Assembly: GCF_014650455.1 (NCBI RefSeq)
Contig: NZ_BMUZ01000001.1
Location: forward strand, 620,001-684,000
Length of the DNA: 64,000 nucleotides
Direction: 5' to 3'
Source: Streptomyces xanthochromogenes
Lineage (GTDB): Bacteria; Actinomycetota; Actinomycetes; Streptomycetales; Streptomycetaceae
Shown here piece by piece: positions 10,147 through 20,151 of the stretch; the stretch's first letter is position 1; each line of letters starts with the position of its first letter. The notes beneath the pieces were generated by a model. The model ran no database searches. It saw nothing but the letters and a program-made list of their open reading frames with translations, and was not told the DNA's origin. A program made the translations under genes and the position numbers.

Positions 10147-10635
10147 TTACGCGTCCTTCGCCTCGTCGGCCGGCTTGGCGTCCTCGACGGTCTCGGCCTC
10201 AGCGGCCTTCTCGTCGGACTCCTTGACGGCGCGCACGGTGGCGGCCTCGGCCTCGGCAACGGTCGCCTTCTTGGCGATCTCGCCCTCGACCAGCTCGATC
10301 ACGGCCATCGGCGCGTTGTCACCACGGCGGTTGCCGATCTTGGTGATACGGGTGTAACCACCCGGACGCTCCTCGTAGCGGGGCGCGATCTCGGTGAAGA
10401 GGGTGTGCACGATGCCCTTGTCGGTGATCGACTGCAGCACCAGGCGACGGTTGTGGATGTCGCCCTTCTTCGCCTTGGTGATCAGGCGCTCGGCGACGGG
10501 GCGCAGGCGGCGGGCCTTGGCCTCGGTCGTCGTGATCCGGCCGTGCTCGAAGAGCGACTTCGCCAGGTTGGCGAGGAGCAGCTTCTCGTGCGCGGCGCTG
10601 CCGCCGAGACGAGCACCCTTTGCGGGACGCGGCAT
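10147..10635 (-). CDS. rplQ: 50S ribosomal protein L17
   Basis: Large-subunit protein near the peptide exit. 162 residues: the conserved core starts [20 protein letters not shown], with [20 protein letters not shown] and [15 protein letters not shown]. An Ala/Glu-rich acidic tail of about 45 residues ([20 protein letters not shown]) is typical of actinobacteria. Last ribosomal gene of the alpha operon, 179 bases after rpoA. Confidence 0.98.
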   Translation of the reverse strand: MPRPAKGARLGGSAAHEKLLLANLAKSLFEHGRITTTEAKARRLRPVAERLITKAKKGDIHNRRLVLQSITDKGIVHTLFTEIAPRYEERPGGYTRITKIGNRRGDNAPMAVIELVEGEIAKKATVAEAEAATVRAVKESDEKAAEAETVEDAKPADEAKDA

Positions 10636-10744
10636 GGTGTTTCTCCTTGGTGTCTGCCCCGGCCGTATCAGGTACCAGGGTCAGTATCCGAGCAGGCGGT
10701 CGCCCGTCGGAGATCCGGGAGCTCCCCGAAGGGGGCGCCCGGAA

Positions 10745-10770
10745 GGGGCGCGGGGAACTGCGCGATCAAG
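10745..10770. repeat. Streptomyces dispersed intergenic repeat (GC-rich type)
   Basis: The rpoA-rplQ spacer holds GGGGCGCGGGGAACTGCGCG, a short sequence I recognise as widely dispersed between genes in Streptomyces chromosomes. A related reverse-complement version occurs twice in the adk-map spacer of this window. Confidence 0.55.
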
Positions 10771-10814
10771 CACAGCGGACCCGCACCCAAGAACGGACCG
10801 GATGGCCCGAGCTC

Positions 10815-11837
10815 TTAGTACTGCTCGGTCTCCACGAACCCGGCGTCCGCGTCATCATCGGCGCCGAAGGCGTCAGCCGCGGCGGTCGGGTCGAAGCCGG
10901 GAGGCGAGTCCTTCAGGGCGAGGCCCATACCGGCCAGCTTCGCCTTGACCTCGTCGATCGACTTCGCACCGAAGTTGCGGATGTCGAGCAGGTCGGCCTC
11001 GGAGCGCGCCACGAGCTCACCCACGGAGTGGATGCCCTCACGCTTGAGGCAGTTGTACGACCGAACGGTGAGCTCAAGCTCCTCGATCGGCAGCGCCAGG
11101 TCGGCGGCGAGGGCGGCGTCCGTGGGGGACGGGCCCATGTCGATGCCCTCGGCGTCGATGTTGAGCTCGCGCGCCAGACCGAACAGCTCGACCAGGGTCT
11201 TACCGGCCGACGCCATGGCGTCACGGGGACGCATGGCCTGCTTGGTCTCGACGTCGACGATCAGCTTGTCGAAGTCGGTGCGCTGCTCGACACGGGTCGC
11301 CTCGACCTTGTACGTGACCTTGAGCACCGGGGAGTAGATGGAGTCGACCGGGATACGGCCGATCTCCTGGCCCAGCTGCTTGTTCTGCACGGCGGAGACG
11401 TAGCCGCGACCGCGCTCGACGGTCAGCTCCATCTCCAGCTTGCCCTTGCCGTTGAGCGTGGCGAGCACCAGGTCGGGGTTGTGCACCTCGACACCGGCCG
11501 GCGGGGCGATGTCAGCAGCGGTGACCAGGCCGGGACCCTGCTTGCGCAGGTACATCACGACCGGCTCGTCGTGCTCCGAGGAGACGACCAGCTGCTTGAT
11601 GTTCAGGATGAGGTCGGTGACGTCCTCCTTGACGCCCGGCACGGTGGTGAACTCGTGCAGGACACCGTCGATCCGGATGCTGGTGACAGCGGCACCGGGG
11701 ATCGAGGAGAGGAGCGTACGACGCAGGGAGTTGCCGAGCGTGTAGCCGAAGCCCGGCTCCAGGGGCTCGATGACGAACCGCGAGCGGTACTCGTCAACAA
11801 CCTCTTCGGTCAGCGAAGGGCGCTGAGCGATAAGCAT
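10815..11837 (-). CDS. rpoA: DNA-directed RNA polymerase subunit alpha
   Basis: Assembly platform of RNA polymerase and contact for activators and UP elements. 340 residues. The N-terminal dimerisation domain holds [23 protein letters not shown], then a flexible linker. The C-terminal domain ([47 protein letters not shown]) binds DNA. An acidic tail ends [12 protein letters not shown]. rpsD, which precedes rpoA in many bacteria, is absent here, as is usual in Streptomyces. Confidence 0.98.
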   Translation of the reverse strand: MLIAQRPSLTEEVVDEYRSRFVIEPLEPGFGYTLGNSLRRTLLSSIPGAAVTSIRIDGVLHEFTTVPGVKEDVTDLILNIKQLVVSSEHDEPVVMYLRKQGPGLVTAADIAPPAGVEVHNPDLVLATLNGKGKLEMELTVERGRGYVSAVQNKQLGQEIGRIPVDSIYSPVLKVTYKVEATRVEQRTDFDKLIVDVETKQAMRPRDAMASAGKTLVELFGLARELNIDAEGIDMGPSPTDAALAADLALPIEELELTVRSYNCLKREGIHSVGELVARSEADLLDIRNFGAKSIDEVKAKLAGMGLALKDSPPGFDPTAAADAFGADDDADAGFVETEQY

Positions 11838-11905
11838 GTGGAGATCCTTCAGTCATGGGCACCCACTATTTGATGCCCTGCTGGGTACTGCGTACTGCAA
11901 GGGTA

Positions 11906-11962
11906 CGGGCGGCACGGCCCGAATGAGCCGTACCGCCCGAGCCTTCAAGGCAATCCTTGAAG
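11906..11962 (-). other. Two hairpins in the rpsK-rpoA spacer
   Basis: Stem A pairs 11906-11918 with 11927-11939 (12 of 13). Stem B pairs 11943-11950 with 11955-11962 (8 of 8, loop CAAT). They sit between the broken rpsK copies and rpoA and could end, pause or process the upstream transcript. Confidence 0.55.
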
Positions 11963-12150
11963 CAGCCGTGCGTCAGACGCGGCGGCGCGTGGAGCGCCGC
12001 CCCGGATCAGACGCGGCGGCGCTTCGGCGGACGGCAGCCGTGCTGCGATATCCCGGGGGCTGACCCCCGGACCCCCAGCCGACTGCCGAGCCGATGCCCA
12101 GCCGTGCGTCAGACGCGGCGGCGCTTGGGCGGACGGCAGCCGTTGTGCGG
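11963..12150 (-). repeat. Degenerate copies of the rpsK 3' end
   Basis: The last 26 bases around the rpsK stop (12099-12124) recur exactly at 11963-11988. A 41-base stretch ending the gene (12109-12149) recurs at 12007-12047 with 3 mismatches. On the minus strand the second copy still reads CRPPKRRRV followed by a stop, as in S11 itself. Confidence 0.85.
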
Positions 12151-12513
12151 CGTCGGGGTGACGTCCTGGATCGAGCCGACCTCAAGGCCAGTGGCCTGGA
12201 GGGAGCGGATCGCGGTCTCACGGCCGGAGCCCGGACCCTTGACGAAGACGTCGACCTTGCGCATGCCGTGCTCCTGCGCGCGGCGGGCGGCCGACTCGGC
12301 GGCCATCTGCGCGGCGAACGGAGTCGACTTGCGGGAGCCCTTGAAGCCGACGTGGCCGGCGGACGCCCAGGAGATCACGTTGCCCGAGGGGTCCGTGATC
12401 GAGACGATGGTGTTGTTGAACGTGCTCTTGATGTGCGCGTGGCCGTGAGCGACGTTCTTCTTTTCCTTGCGGCGCACCTTCTTGGCAGCGCCCTGACGAC
12501 CCTTGGGGGGCAT
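12109..12513 (-). CDS. rpsK: 30S ribosomal protein S11
   Basis: Platform protein of the small subunit near the mRNA exit. 134 residues with the family core [20 protein letters not shown] and the C-terminus [15 protein letters not shown]. It follows rpsM. Its last codons are copied twice in the downstream spacer. Confidence 0.98.
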   Translation of the reverse strand: MPPKGRQGAAKKVRRKEKKNVAHGHAHIKSTFNNTIVSITDPSGNVISWASAGHVGFKGSRKSTPFAAQMAAESAARRAQEHGMRKVDVFVKGPGSGRETAIRSLQATGLEVGSIQDVTPTPHNGCRPPKRRRV

Positions 12514-12582
12514 GTCTTACTCCAGATGGAGGGGAGGTGATCGGTCCTACAGCGAAGACCGCTGAAAAGCGTCCGCTGTGGA

Positions 12583-12963
12583 CTACTTCTTGCCCGGCTT
12601 CTTCTTACCGGCGATGGCGCGACGCGGGCCCTTGCGGGTACGAGCGTTCGTGCTGGTGCGCTGACCGTGGACCGGCAGACCACGACGGTGGCGCAGACCC
12701 TGGTAGCAGCCGATCTCGACCTTGCGGCGGATGTCGGCGGCAACCTCACGGCGAAGGTCACCCTCGGTGCGGAGGTTGGCGTCCACGTACTCGCGGATCT
12801 TGACCAGGTCCTCTTCGGCCAGGTCGCGAACGCGGGTGTTCGGGTTCACACCGGTCGAGTCGAGGATCTCCTTGGACCGGGTGCGCCCGATACCGAAGAC
12901 GTAGGTGAGTGCGATCTCCACACGCTTTTCGCGCGGGATGTCAACACCGGAAACGCGTGCCAT
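12583..12963 (-). CDS. rpsM: 30S ribosomal protein S13
   Basis: Head protein making the intersubunit bridge with L5. 126 residues: starts [20 protein letters not shown], contains the helix-two-turn-helix [16 protein letters not shown] and ends in the basic tail [19 protein letters not shown] that reaches the P-site tRNA. It comes after rpmJ with a 188-base gap. Confidence 0.98.
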   Translation of the reverse strand: MARVSGVDIPREKRVEIALTYVFGIGRTRSKEILDSTGVNPNTRVRDLAEEDLVKIREYVDANLRTEGDLRREVAADIRRKVEIGCYQGLRHRRGLPVHGQRTSTNARTRKGPRRAIAGKKKPGKK

Positions 12964-13151
12964 TTACTGGCTCCAGTTGTTTTCGGGGGTCTTCCACAGC
13001 ACCGCTCCCGACCGCCGTACTAGGTACGTTTCGGGTCCCCGGCCCCCGCCGGAGGTGTCACCAGCCGGGAACCCGGCCAGGTGGATGCTGCGTATGTACG
13101 TTTTGCTCGCGTCGCTTGAAGAACTGCGCAATGCAGGTCGGTCGGCGTGCG

Positions 13152-13265
13152 TCAGCCCTGGCGCTGCTTGTGGCGCAGGTTGTCGCAGATGACCATGACC
13201 CGGCCGTGACGGCGGATCACCTTGCACTTGTCGCAGATCTTCTTGACGCTCGGCTTGACCTTCAT
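13152..13265 (-). CDS. rpmJ: 50S ribosomal protein L36 (zinc-ribbon form)
   Basis: Only 37 residues: starts [20 protein letters not shown] and ends KQRQG. The zinc ligands C11, C14, C27 and a later His mark the Cys-containing form. ATG at 13265, TGA at 13152. It sits between infA and rpsM, the standard place in actinobacteria. Confidence 0.96.
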   Translation of the reverse strand: MKVKPSVKKICDKCKVIRRHGRVMVICDNLRHKQRQG

Positions 13266-13325
13266 GGGATGTCAGGTTCTCCGGGTCAGTGCCACCGCCG
13301 CCCGCAAGGACGACGTGGGCAAGAT

Positions 13326-13547
13326 CTACTTGTACCGGTAGACGATCCGGCCACGCGTCAGGTCGTAGGGAGAAAGCTCCACTACCACCCGGTCATCCGG
13401 GAGGATACGGATGTAGTGCATCCGCATCTTGCCGCTGATGTGCGCGAGGACCTTGTGACCGTTCTGGAGTTCCACCTTGAACATGGCGTTCGGGAGGGAC
13501 TCGATCACGGTGCCCTCGATTTCGATGGCACCTTGCTTCTTGGCCAC
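13326..13547 (-). CDS. infA: Translation initiation factor IF-1
   Basis: Binds the ribosomal A site during initiation. 73 residues, a single OB fold: [60 protein letters not shown] start at 13547 (AAAGGCG upstream) is preferred over the longer open frame. First gene of infA-rpmJ-rpsM-rpsK-rpoA-rplQ; its promoter should lie in 13548-13764. Confidence 0.97.
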   Translation of the reverse strand: MAKKQGAIEIEGTVIESLPNAMFKVELQNGHKVLAHISGKMRMHYIRILPDDRVVVELSPYDLTRGRIVYRYK

Positions 13548-13764
13548 GCTTCGCCTTTCGAATCGGCTACCTTGATCGACTCCCGCAGCCGTGTGTGGAC
13601 ACACGGGTACACGAGAGCCGACGCATCAGTCTACGTCAGGGCACTCGAAAAGACGAATCAGATGAGTTTGCCCCAACGAGGAGATCGTTACGCCAAGTGC
13701 CGAGGCCACCTATTCCCCGGCATCCCGGCCCAGCGCCGCCTTGCGGCCGGCGCCCCGGCCCCGC

Positions 13765-14610
13765 TCAGCCCAGCGGATCGGGCGCCGTCGTGACCCCGTA
13801 CTCCGCCAGCTTCGCCTTGCCGCCGTCGGGCATGGTCAGGACCAGGGGGCCGTTCTCCGTCAGGGCGACCGAGTGCTCCCAGTGCGAGGACCAGGAACCG
13901 TCCGTCGTGATGACGGTCCAGTCGTCCTCCAGGACCTCCGTGCGGGGGGTGCCGAGCGAGACCATCGGCTCGATCGCCAGGCAGAAGCCGGGGATCAGCT
14001 TCGGATTGTGGCGGCCCAGCATGCGGCGCTTGTCGACGTAGTTCAGGAGGTGCGGGTCCATGTGCATCTCGGAGCCGATGCCGTGGCCCCCGTAGTCCTC
14101 GACGATCCCGTACTTACCGGTCGAGGGGCGCGGCTGGCGGCGGATGTACGACTCGATCGCGCGCGAGACGTCGATGAGCTTGTTGCCCTTCTTCACCGCG
14201 GCGATGCCGGCCCACATCGACTCCTCGGTCACCCGGGAGAGCTCGACCAGCTCGGGGGCGTGCCCACCGCCGACGAAGGCGGTGTACGCAGCGTCACCGT
14301 GCCAGCCGTCGATGATCGCGCCGGCGTCGATGGAGATGATGTCGCCGTCCTTCAGGACGGTCTTGTCGTCCGGGATGCCGTGCACGACGACCTCGTTGAC
14401 CGAGGTGCAGATCGTGGCGGGGAACCCGCCGTACCCCAGGAAGTTCGACTTCGCGCCGTGCTCGGCGATCACCTTGCGGGCGACCTCGTCCAGGTCCTTC
14501 GTCGTGGACCCCGGCACCGCGGCCTCGCGGGTGGCGGCGTGGATCGCGGCGACGACCAGCCCCGCCTCGCGCATCTTCGCGATCTGCTCGGGGGTCTTGA
14601 TCTCCACCAT
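13765..14610 (-). CDS. map: Methionine aminopeptidase type I
   Basis: Removes the initiator Met from new proteins. 281 residues. The five metal ligands are visible: two Asp in SIDAGAIIDGWHGDAA, His in YGGHGIGSEMH, Glu in LAIEPMVS, Glu in HSVALTENG. The N-terminus VEIKTPEQIAKMREAGLVVA matches the Streptomyces enzyme. It follows adk after an unusually long 511-base gap filled with repeats and a terminator, so it probably has its own promoter. Confidence 0.96.
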   Translation of the reverse strand: MVEIKTPEQIAKMREAGLVVAAIHAATREAAVPGSTTKDLDEVARKVIAEHGAKSNFLGYGGFPATICTSVNEVVVHGIPDDKTVLKDGDIISIDAGAIIDGWHGDAAYTAFVGGGHAPELVELSRVTEESMWAGIAAVKKGNKLIDVSRAIESYIRRQPRPSTGKYGIVEDYGGHGIGSEMHMDPHLLNYVDKRRMLGRHNPKLIPGFCLAIEPMVSLGTPRTEVLEDDWTVITTDGSWSSHWEHSVALTENGPLVLTMPDGGKAKLAEYGVTTAPDPLG

Positions 14611-14695
14611 GTGCGGCTCACGCCTTTCTGGTACGGGTATGGGTCACCCCCAACGATAAGGCTTCCGCACCCGGCCCCGGATGCCCGTGTGCCCG

Positions 14696-14902
14696 GCCTC
14701 CGACCGCGGCCCGCAGTGACCACTGACACAGCTCCCCGCGCCCTGAAGCTCCCGTACTGGCCGGCACGGACATCTTCAGCCCGTCCGGGGCATCCCCCCG
14801 AAGCCTCGGCCTCCGACCGCGAACCACACATGGCCGATCGCGCAGCTCCCCGCGCCCTGAAGCTCCCGTACTGGCCGACACGGACATCTTCAGCCCGTCC
14901 GG
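14696..14902. repeat. Direct duplication of a dispersed repeat in the adk-map spacer
   Basis: A 60-base block at 14729-14788 recurs at 14843-14902 with one mismatch, 114 bases apart. The preceding CCTCCGACCGCG is duplicated too. Further on, GCGCGAACGGGGTCTGGG occurs twice (from 14926 and from 15003). These match the style of Streptomyces dispersed intergenic repeats. The 14611-15061 interval otherwise shows no gene. Confidence 0.8.
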
Positions 14903-15061
14903 CGTTTGAGGACGAGCGCCCTTAAGGCGCGAACGGGGTCTGGGCCGGAGCCCCAGGGGCCGGGCTCTCCAGTGCCGCGCCTACGGGTGGGAGGGTGGGA
15001 AAACGCGCGAACGGGGTCTGGGGCAGCGCCCCAGGAAGGCGACCCGGGGCCGCACGCGAAA

Positions 15062-15098
15062 CGGCCGCGGCACCCCCCGCCAGGGGGCACCGCGGCCG
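15062..15098 (-). terminator. Hairpin terminator after adk
   Basis: Outer arms 15062-15070 and 15090-15098 pair perfectly (9 bp), and an inner C5/G5 pairing lengthens the stem. It begins 24 bases past the adk stop. Confidence 0.7.
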
Positions 15099-15121
15099 AA
15101 AACGCACGCTGGGCGCGAGGA

Positions 15122-15778
15122 CTACGCCGCTTCGCGGCGCAGCGCGTCCATCGCCTTCCGGGTGACCTCGTCCACCTTGCCGAGCGCGGTGATCGTGATG
15201 ACCAGACCCTGCGCACGGTAGTAGTCGATGATCGGCTCGGTCTCGCTGTGGTAGACCTCGAGCCGCTTGCGCACGGTGTCCTCGGTGTCGTCACCGCGCT
15301 GGTAGAGCTCGCCGCCGCACTGGTCGCAGACGCCTTCCACCTTCGGGGCGTTGTACGCGACGTGGAAGACGTGCGCACTGTCGTTGCGGCAGATGCGCCG
15401 GCCGGCGATCCGCTTGACGACCTCGTCCTCGGGGACTTCGAGGTCGAGCACGGCGTCCAGCTTCACGCCGTCCGCCTTCAGCACCTCGTCCAGCGCCTCG
15501 GCCTGCACCACGTTGCGCGGGAAGCCGTCGAGCAGGAAACCGTTCTCGGCATCCGGCTTGCCCATGCGGTCCTTGGCCATCCCGATGGTGACCTCGTCCG
15601 GCACCAGCTTGCCGTCGTCCATGAACGCCTTGGCAGCCTTGCCCAGCTCCGTGCCCTGGCTGATGTTGGCACGGAAGAGGTCGCCCGTGGAGATGTGCGG
15701 GATCGCCAGGTTCTTGGCAAGGAACGCGGCCTGCGTTCCCTTGCCCGCACCGGGCGGTCCAACGAGGACGATTCGCAT
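15122..15778 (-). CDS. adk: Adenylate kinase
   Basis: Interconverts ATP + AMP with 2 ADP. 218 residues, the long form with a lid insert. P-loop GPPGAGKGT at residues 7-15; AMP-binding HISTGDLFRANI and LLDGFPRNVVQAE. The lid (GRRICRNDSAHVFHV, GVCDQCGGELYQR) holds three cysteines consistent with a metal-binding lid. Its ATG shares one base with the secY stop (TGATG at 15776-15780), so translation is probably coupled. Confidence 0.97.
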   Translation of the reverse strand: MRIVLVGPPGAGKGTQAAFLAKNLAIPHISTGDLFRANISQGTELGKAAKAFMDDGKLVPDEVTIGMAKDRMGKPDAENGFLLDGFPRNVVQAEALDEVLKADGVKLDAVLDLEVPEDEVVKRIAGRRICRNDSAHVFHVAYNAPKVEGVCDQCGGELYQRGDDTEDTVRKRLEVYHSETEPIIDYYRAQGLVITITALGKVDEVTRKAMDALRREAA

Positions 15779-17091
15779 CAGCGGAGGAACCCTTCGTAAT
15801 TGCGCTGCTGAAGCTGGCTCTCGATCTGCTTAACGGTTTCCAGACCCACACCCACGATGATGAGGATGCTCGTCCCGCCGAGCGGGAAGCTCTGGACGCC
15901 GCCGAAGATGATCAACGCCATTGTCGGTACGAGCGCGATCAGCCCCAGATACAGCGACCCCGGCCAGGTGATCCGGTTGAGTACGTAGCTCAGGTACTCA
16001 GCGGTCGGTCGGCCAGCCCGGATGCCCGGGATGAAGCCACCATACTTCTTCATGTTGTCGGCGACTTCCTCGGGGTTGAACGAGATCGCCACGTAGAAGA
16101 AGGCGAAGAACACGATCAGGAGGAAGTAGCTGACGATGTAGTAAGGATGGTCGCCCTTGGTCAAGTTGTCCTTGATCCAGGTCGCCCAGCCGGCCGTCGA
16201 GTTGGAGAACTGGACGATCAGCGCCGGGATGTAGAGCAGCGACGAGGCGAAGATGACCGGGATCACACCGGCCTGGTTGACCTTCAGCGGAATGTAGGTC
16301 GAGGTCCCGCCGTACGAACGGCGGCCGATCATGCGCTTCGCGTACTGCACCGGGATGCGTCGCTGGGCCTGTTCGACGAAGACCACGAGACCGACCATGA
16401 CCAGGCCGACGAGCACCACCGTGCCGAACTCGATCCAGCCACCGGCCAGGTGGCCCTGCTTCTTGATGGCCCACAGGGAGCTCGGGAAGCTGGCGGCGAT
16501 CGAGATGAACATCAGGATGGACATGCCGTTGCCGATGCCGCGGTCGGTGATGATCTCACCGAGCCACATGACGCAGGCGGTACCGGCGGTCATCGTGATG
16601 ACCATCGTGATGGTCGTGAAGATCGACCGGTTCGGGATGATCTCGGTGGCGACCTGGCAGCCGCTGAAGAGGGCGCCGTTGCGGGCGGTGGCCACGAGGC
16701 CGGTGCCCTGAAGGATCGCCAGCGCGACGGTCAGGTAACGCGTGTACTGCGTGATCTTCGTCGTACCCGCCTGGCCCTCCTTCTTGAGGGCTTCCAGGCG
16801 CGGGATCACCACGGTCAACAGCTGCAGGATGATGCTCGCGGTGATGTACGGCATGATGCCGAGCGCGAAGATCGTGATCTGCAGCAGCGCGCCGCCGCTG
16901 AACATGTTCACCAGACTGAACAGGCCGCTGTTCTGCTGGGCCTGGTCGACACAGGTCTGTACGTTCTTGTAGCTCACCCCGGGCATCGGAATGTGCGTAC
17001 CGAGCCGGTAGACCACGATGATGCCGAGTGTGAAGAGCAGCTTCTTGCGCAGGTCAGGCGTCTTGAACGCCTGGGCGAACGCGGTGAGCAC
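15778..17091 (-). CDS. secY: Protein translocase subunit SecY
   Basis: Channel subunit of the Sec translocon in the cytoplasmic membrane. 437 residues with ten membrane segments. Family blocks are LGTHIPMPGV, NMFSGGALLQITIFALGIMP, plug/channel regions and IPGIRAGRPTAEYL near the C-terminal third. GTG start at 17091. A strong hairpin after rplO and an AT-rich stretch (17140-17200) suggest a separate secY-adk promoter. Confidence 0.98.
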   Translation of the reverse strand: MLTAFAQAFKTPDLRKKLLFTLGIIVVYRLGTHIPMPGVSYKNVQTCVDQAQQNSGLFSLVNMFSGGALLQITIFALGIMPYITASIILQLLTVVIPRLEALKKEGQAGTTKITQYTRYLTVALAILQGTGLVATARNGALFSGCQVATEIIPNRSIFTTITMVITMTAGTACVMWLGEIITDRGIGNGMSILMFISIAASFPSSLWAIKKQGHLAGGWIEFGTVVLVGLVMVGLVVFVEQAQRRIPVQYAKRMIGRRSYGGTSTYIPLKVNQAGVIPVIFASSLLYIPALIVQFSNSTAGWATWIKDNLTKGDHPYYIVSYFLLIVFFAFFYVAISFNPEEVADNMKKYGGFIPGIRAGRPTAEYLSYVLNRITWPGSLYLGLIALVPTMALIIFGGVQSFPLGGTSILIIVGVGLETVKQIESQLQQRNYEGFLR

Positions 17092-17268
17092 GGTGCCTCC
17101 TGCGACCCCCGCGCAAGTGCGTCAGGGTGACGGTCTTGAGGATCGACGAATAAGGATAGAAGTCTAGATCTGCCAAAAATCCGTACTGTAGCCGTCCAGG
17201 CACACAGCACGGAACTTAGACAGTGCACGCCACCTTACCGGCGACCGTGCCCCCCTAGGAACGACCAA

Positions 17269-17300
17269 CCGGGGATGCCCCATTTGAGAGGCATCCCCGG
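17269..17300 (-). terminator. Hairpin between rplO and secY
   Basis: Perfect 11-bp stem (17269-17279 with 17290-17300), 10-nt loop, 27 bases after the rplO stop. It would end or trim the spc transcript before secY. Confidence 0.7.
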
Positions 17301-17326
17301 TCGGATGTTCAAGCCATCAAGCTGTC

Positions 17327-17782
17327 TCAGACAAGCTCGGTGACGGTGCCGCCGGCGGCGGCAATCTTCTCCTTGGCGGAGCCGGAGACGGCGTCAACCG
17401 TCACCTGCAGCGCCACGGAGATCTCGCCCTGGCCCAGGACCTTGACGAGGCTGTTCTTGCGCACCGCGCCCTTGGCGACCAGGTCGGCCACCGTGACCTC
17501 TCCACCCTCGGGGTAGAGAGCGCCGAGCTTGTCCAGGTTCACGACCTGGTACTCGGTGCGGAACGGGTTCTTGAAGCCCTTCAGCTTCGGAAGACGCATG
17601 TGGAGGGGCATCTGGCCACCCTCGAAGCGCTCCGGAACCTGGTAACGGGCCTTCGTACCCTTGGTACCACGACCTGCGGTCTTACCCTTGGACGCCTCAC
17701 CACGACCCACACGGGTCTTGGCGGTCTTGGCGCCCGGGGCAGGACGGAGGTTATGGGCCTTCAGCGGGCTGTTCTCACCCAT
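17327..17782 (-). CDS. rplO: 50S ribosomal protein L15
   Basis: Large-subunit assembly protein. 151 residues: starts [20 protein letters not shown], then [19 protein letters not shown] (the conserved Gly/Lys-rich loop) and [20 protein letters not shown] 17782 is used because it gives the family N-terminus one base after the rpmD stop (TGACATG); the open frame runs six codons longer. Confidence 0.97.
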   Translation of the reverse strand: MGENSPLKAHNLRPAPGAKTAKTRVGRGEASKGKTAGRGTKGTKARYQVPERFEGGQMPLHMRLPKLKGFKNPFRTEYQVVNLDKLGALYPEGGEVTVADLVAKGAVRKNSLVKVLGQGEISVALQVTVDAVSGSAKEKIAAAGGTVTELV

Positions 17783-17783
17783 G

Positions 17784-17966
17784 TCAGTCAACCTCCTCAA
17801 CCGTCACGAGGTGGCGGACGGTCTGCACCATGCCGCGGAACTCGGGGCGGTCCTCCTTGACAACCGTGTCGTTCAGGCGCTTGAGGCCGAGCGAACGCAG
17901 GGTATCGCGGTGGTTCTGCTTGCTGCCGATGTACGACTTCGTCTGCGTGATCTTGAGACGGGCCAT
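17784..17966 (-). CDS. rpmD: 50S ribosomal protein L30
   Basis: 60 residues, [20 protein letters not shown] followed by [18 protein letters not shown], the whole small family fold. Its start codon overlaps the rpsE stop by one base and its stop is one base from the rplO start, a tight translational chain. Confidence 0.97.
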   Translation of the reverse strand: MARLKITQTKSYIGSKQNHRDTLRSLGLKRLNDTVVKEDRPEFRGMVQTVRHLVTVEEVD

Positions 17967-18568
17967 TACGCACCCGCTCCCGCACGTGCACGAAGCAGAG
18001 CCGCGGGGGCAACGGCCTCAAGGGGCAGACCACGGCGAGCCGCGATCTCCTCGGGACGCTGCAGGCCCTTGAGGGCCGCCACGGTCGCGTGCACGATGTT
18101 GATCGCGTTGGAGGAGCCGAGCGACTTCGACAGGATGTCGTGCACGCCCGCGCACTCCAGAACGGCGCGCACCGGGCCACCGGCGATAACACCGGTACCG
18201 GGAGCAGCCGGCTTCAGGAGCACGACGCCGGCGGCACGCTCGCCCGTGATCGGGTGAGGGATCGTGCCCTGGATGCGCGGAACCTTGAAGAAGTTCTTCT
18301 TGGCTTCCTCGACACCCTTGGCGATGGCCGCGGGAACTTCCTTGGCCTTGCCGTAACCGACACCTACGGTGCCGTCACCGTCGCCCACCACGACCAGCGC
18401 GGTGAAGCTGAAGCGGCGACCACCCTTGACAACCTTGGCAACGCGGTTGATCGCGACAACGCGCTCAACATAAGCGGTCTTCTCGGCGGCAGCGCCACCG
18501 TCGCGACCCTTCCGGTCCCGCCGCTCGCCGCCACCGGCACCGCTTCCGCGGCGCTGGGGTCCAGCCAT
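17966..18568 (-). CDS. rpsE: 30S ribosomal protein S5
   Basis: Small-subunit body protein involved in decoding accuracy. 200 residues: an actinobacterial Gly/Arg-rich N-terminal tail ([20 protein letters not shown]), the double-stranded RNA-binding-like half [20 protein letters not shown], the core [20 protein letters not shown], and a C-terminal Ala/Arg tail. Followed by rpmD with a one-base overlap. Confidence 0.98.
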   Translation of the reverse strand: MAGPQRRGSGAGGGERRDRKGRDGGAAAEKTAYVERVVAINRVAKVVKGGRRFSFTALVVVGDGDGTVGVGYGKAKEVPAAIAKGVEEAKKNFFKVPRIQGTIPHPITGERAAGVVLLKPAAPGTGVIAGGPVRAVLECAGVHDILSKSLGSSNAINIVHATVAALKGLQRPEEIAARRGLPLEAVAPAALLRARAGAGA

Positions 18569-18614
18569 TGGATTTACCTCTCTCTGTTACGTCCGTTAGT
18601 CCCGGAACCGGGGC

Positions 18615-18998
18615 TTAGAACTTCAGCCCGGCTTCGCGGGCGGCGTCAGCCAGAGCGGCAATGCGCCCGGCGTACCTGTTGCCACCACGGTCGAACACGA
18701 CGGTCTCGACGCCGGCGGCCTTGGCGCGCTCGGCGACCAGGGCGCCGACCGACTTGGCCTGCGCGGACTTGTCGCCCTCGCCACCACGGATCGACGCGTC
18801 CAGAGTCGACGCCGACGCCAGGGTGTGACCCTTGAGGTCGTCGATGACCTGAGCGGTGATACCGCGGTTGGAACGCGTCACGACGAGGCGCGGACGCTCC
18901 GCCGTACCGGACACGTGCTTGCGGATGCGGACGTGGCGACGTGCCTTGGCGGCACGCTTGTAAGCGTCGCCCTTGGCGATCTTCACACCGTATGCCAT
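18615..18998 (-). CDS. rplR: 50S ribosomal protein L18
   Basis: 5S rRNA-binding protein of the central protuberance. 127 residues with [40 protein letters not shown] and ending [20 protein letters not shown]. Three bases after the rplF stop. Confidence 0.98.
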   Translation of the reverse strand: MAYGVKIAKGDAYKRAAKARRHVRIRKHVSGTAERPRLVVTRSNRGITAQVIDDLKGHTLASASTLDASIRGGEGDKSAQAKSVGALVAERAKAAGVETVVFDRGGNRYAGRIAALADAAREAGLKF

Positions 18999-19001
18999 GG
19001 C

Positions 19002-19541
19002 TTACTTACCAGCCTTTCCGACCTTGCGGCGGATGACCTCGCCGGCGTACTTGACACCCTTGGCCTTGTACGGGTCGGGCTTGCGCAGCTTGCGGATGTT
19101 GGCGGCGACCTCGCCGACCTTCTGCTTGTCGATGCCCTCGACGCTGAGCTTCGTGGGCGACTCGACCTTGAAGGTGATGCCCTCGGGGGCCTCGACGGTG
19201 ATCGGGTGGCTGTAGCCCAGCGCGAACTCCAGGTTGGAGCCCTTCGCCTGGACGCGGTAACCGACACCGCTGATCTCGAGCGCCTTGGTGTAACCCTGGG
19301 TCACGCCGGTGATCATGTTGGCCACCAGCGTGCGGGACAGGCCGTGCAGGGCCTTGTTCTGACGCTCGTCGTTGGGGCGGGTGACGTTCAGAACGCCGTC
19401 CTCACCCTTCACGATCTCGATGGGAGCCGCAACAGCGTGCGTGAGGGAACCCTTGGGGCCCTTCACGTGGACCGTACGGCCATCGATGGTGACGTCCACA
19501 CCGGCGGGAACCTGGATGGGGAGCTTGCCGATTCGCGACAT
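19002..19541 (-). CDS. rplF: 50S ribosomal protein L6
   Basis: Binds 23S rRNA near the factor-binding site. 179 residues, two similar domains: [20 protein letters not shown] at the start, then [20 protein letters not shown] and the signature [20 protein letters not shown] near the end. Confidence 0.98.
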   Translation of the reverse strand: MSRIGKLPIQVPAGVDVTIDGRTVHVKGPKGSLTHAVAAPIEIVKGEDGVLNVTRPNDERQNKALHGLSRTLVANMITGVTQGYTKALEISGVGYRVQAKGSNLEFALGYSHPITVEAPEGITFKVESPTKLSVEGIDKQKVGEVAANIRKLRKPDPYKAKGVKYAGEVIRRKVGKAGK

Positions 19542-19562
19542 TAGCTTTTCCTCCGTTCCCGA

Positions 19563-19961
19563 CTACCAGACGTAGGCGAGGACTTCCCCACCTACGCCCT
19601 TCTTGCCTGCCTGCTGGCCGGTGAGCAGACCGTGCGACGTGGAGATGATCGCCACGCCCAGGCCGCCGAGCACCTTCGGCAGGTTGGTGGACTTCGCGTA
19701 CACGCGCAGACCGGGCTTCGAGATCCGCTTGATGCCCGCGATGGAGCGCTCACGGTTCGGCCCGAACTTCAGCTCAAGGACGAGGTTCTTGCCGACTTCG
19801 GCGTCCTCGACCTTCCAGCCGGTGATGAAGCCCTCCTGCTGGAGGATCTCCGCGATGTGCGACTTGATCTTGCTGTGCGGCATCACGACGGAGTCGTGGT
19901 ACGCCGAGTTTGCGTTGCGCAGACGAGTCAGCATGTCTGCGATCGGGTCAGTCATGGTCAT
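19563..19961 (-). CDS. rpsH: 30S ribosomal protein S8
   Basis: Central-domain 16S rRNA-binding protein, the spc-operon autoregulator in E. coli; whether that holds here is unknown. 132 residues: [20 protein letters not shown], and [20 protein letters not shown] at the end. The frame is open 45 codons upstream, but ATG 19961 gives the family N-terminus. Confidence 0.97.
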   Translation of the reverse strand: MTMTDPIADMLTRLRNANSAYHDSVVMPHSKIKSHIAEILQQEGFITGWKVEDAEVGKNLVLELKFGPNRERSIAGIKRISKPGLRVYAKSTNLPKVLGGLGVAIISTSHGLLTGQQAGKKGVGGEVLAYVW

Positions 19962-20151
19962 GAATCGGCCTTCGGCCTCTCTCGCCGCGGTTTCCTGTAT
20001 GCGCCATCCCTCTCCCCACTCAGTGGCGGGACGGGTGCGGTGCGGGGACCTACGGCGTAGTAAGTCGTTATGGGCGGCGGACGCCCAACCCCACAAGCCT
20101 ACGGCATGTGGAGGAGGGCACCCGCCGACCAGATACTTACCGAGAGCGTCC

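Noticed and set aside
11838..12108. Lost rpsD gene between rpsK and rpoA
   Set aside because: No trace of S4 sequence; Streptomyces keep rpsD elsewhere, so this is the normal arrangement.
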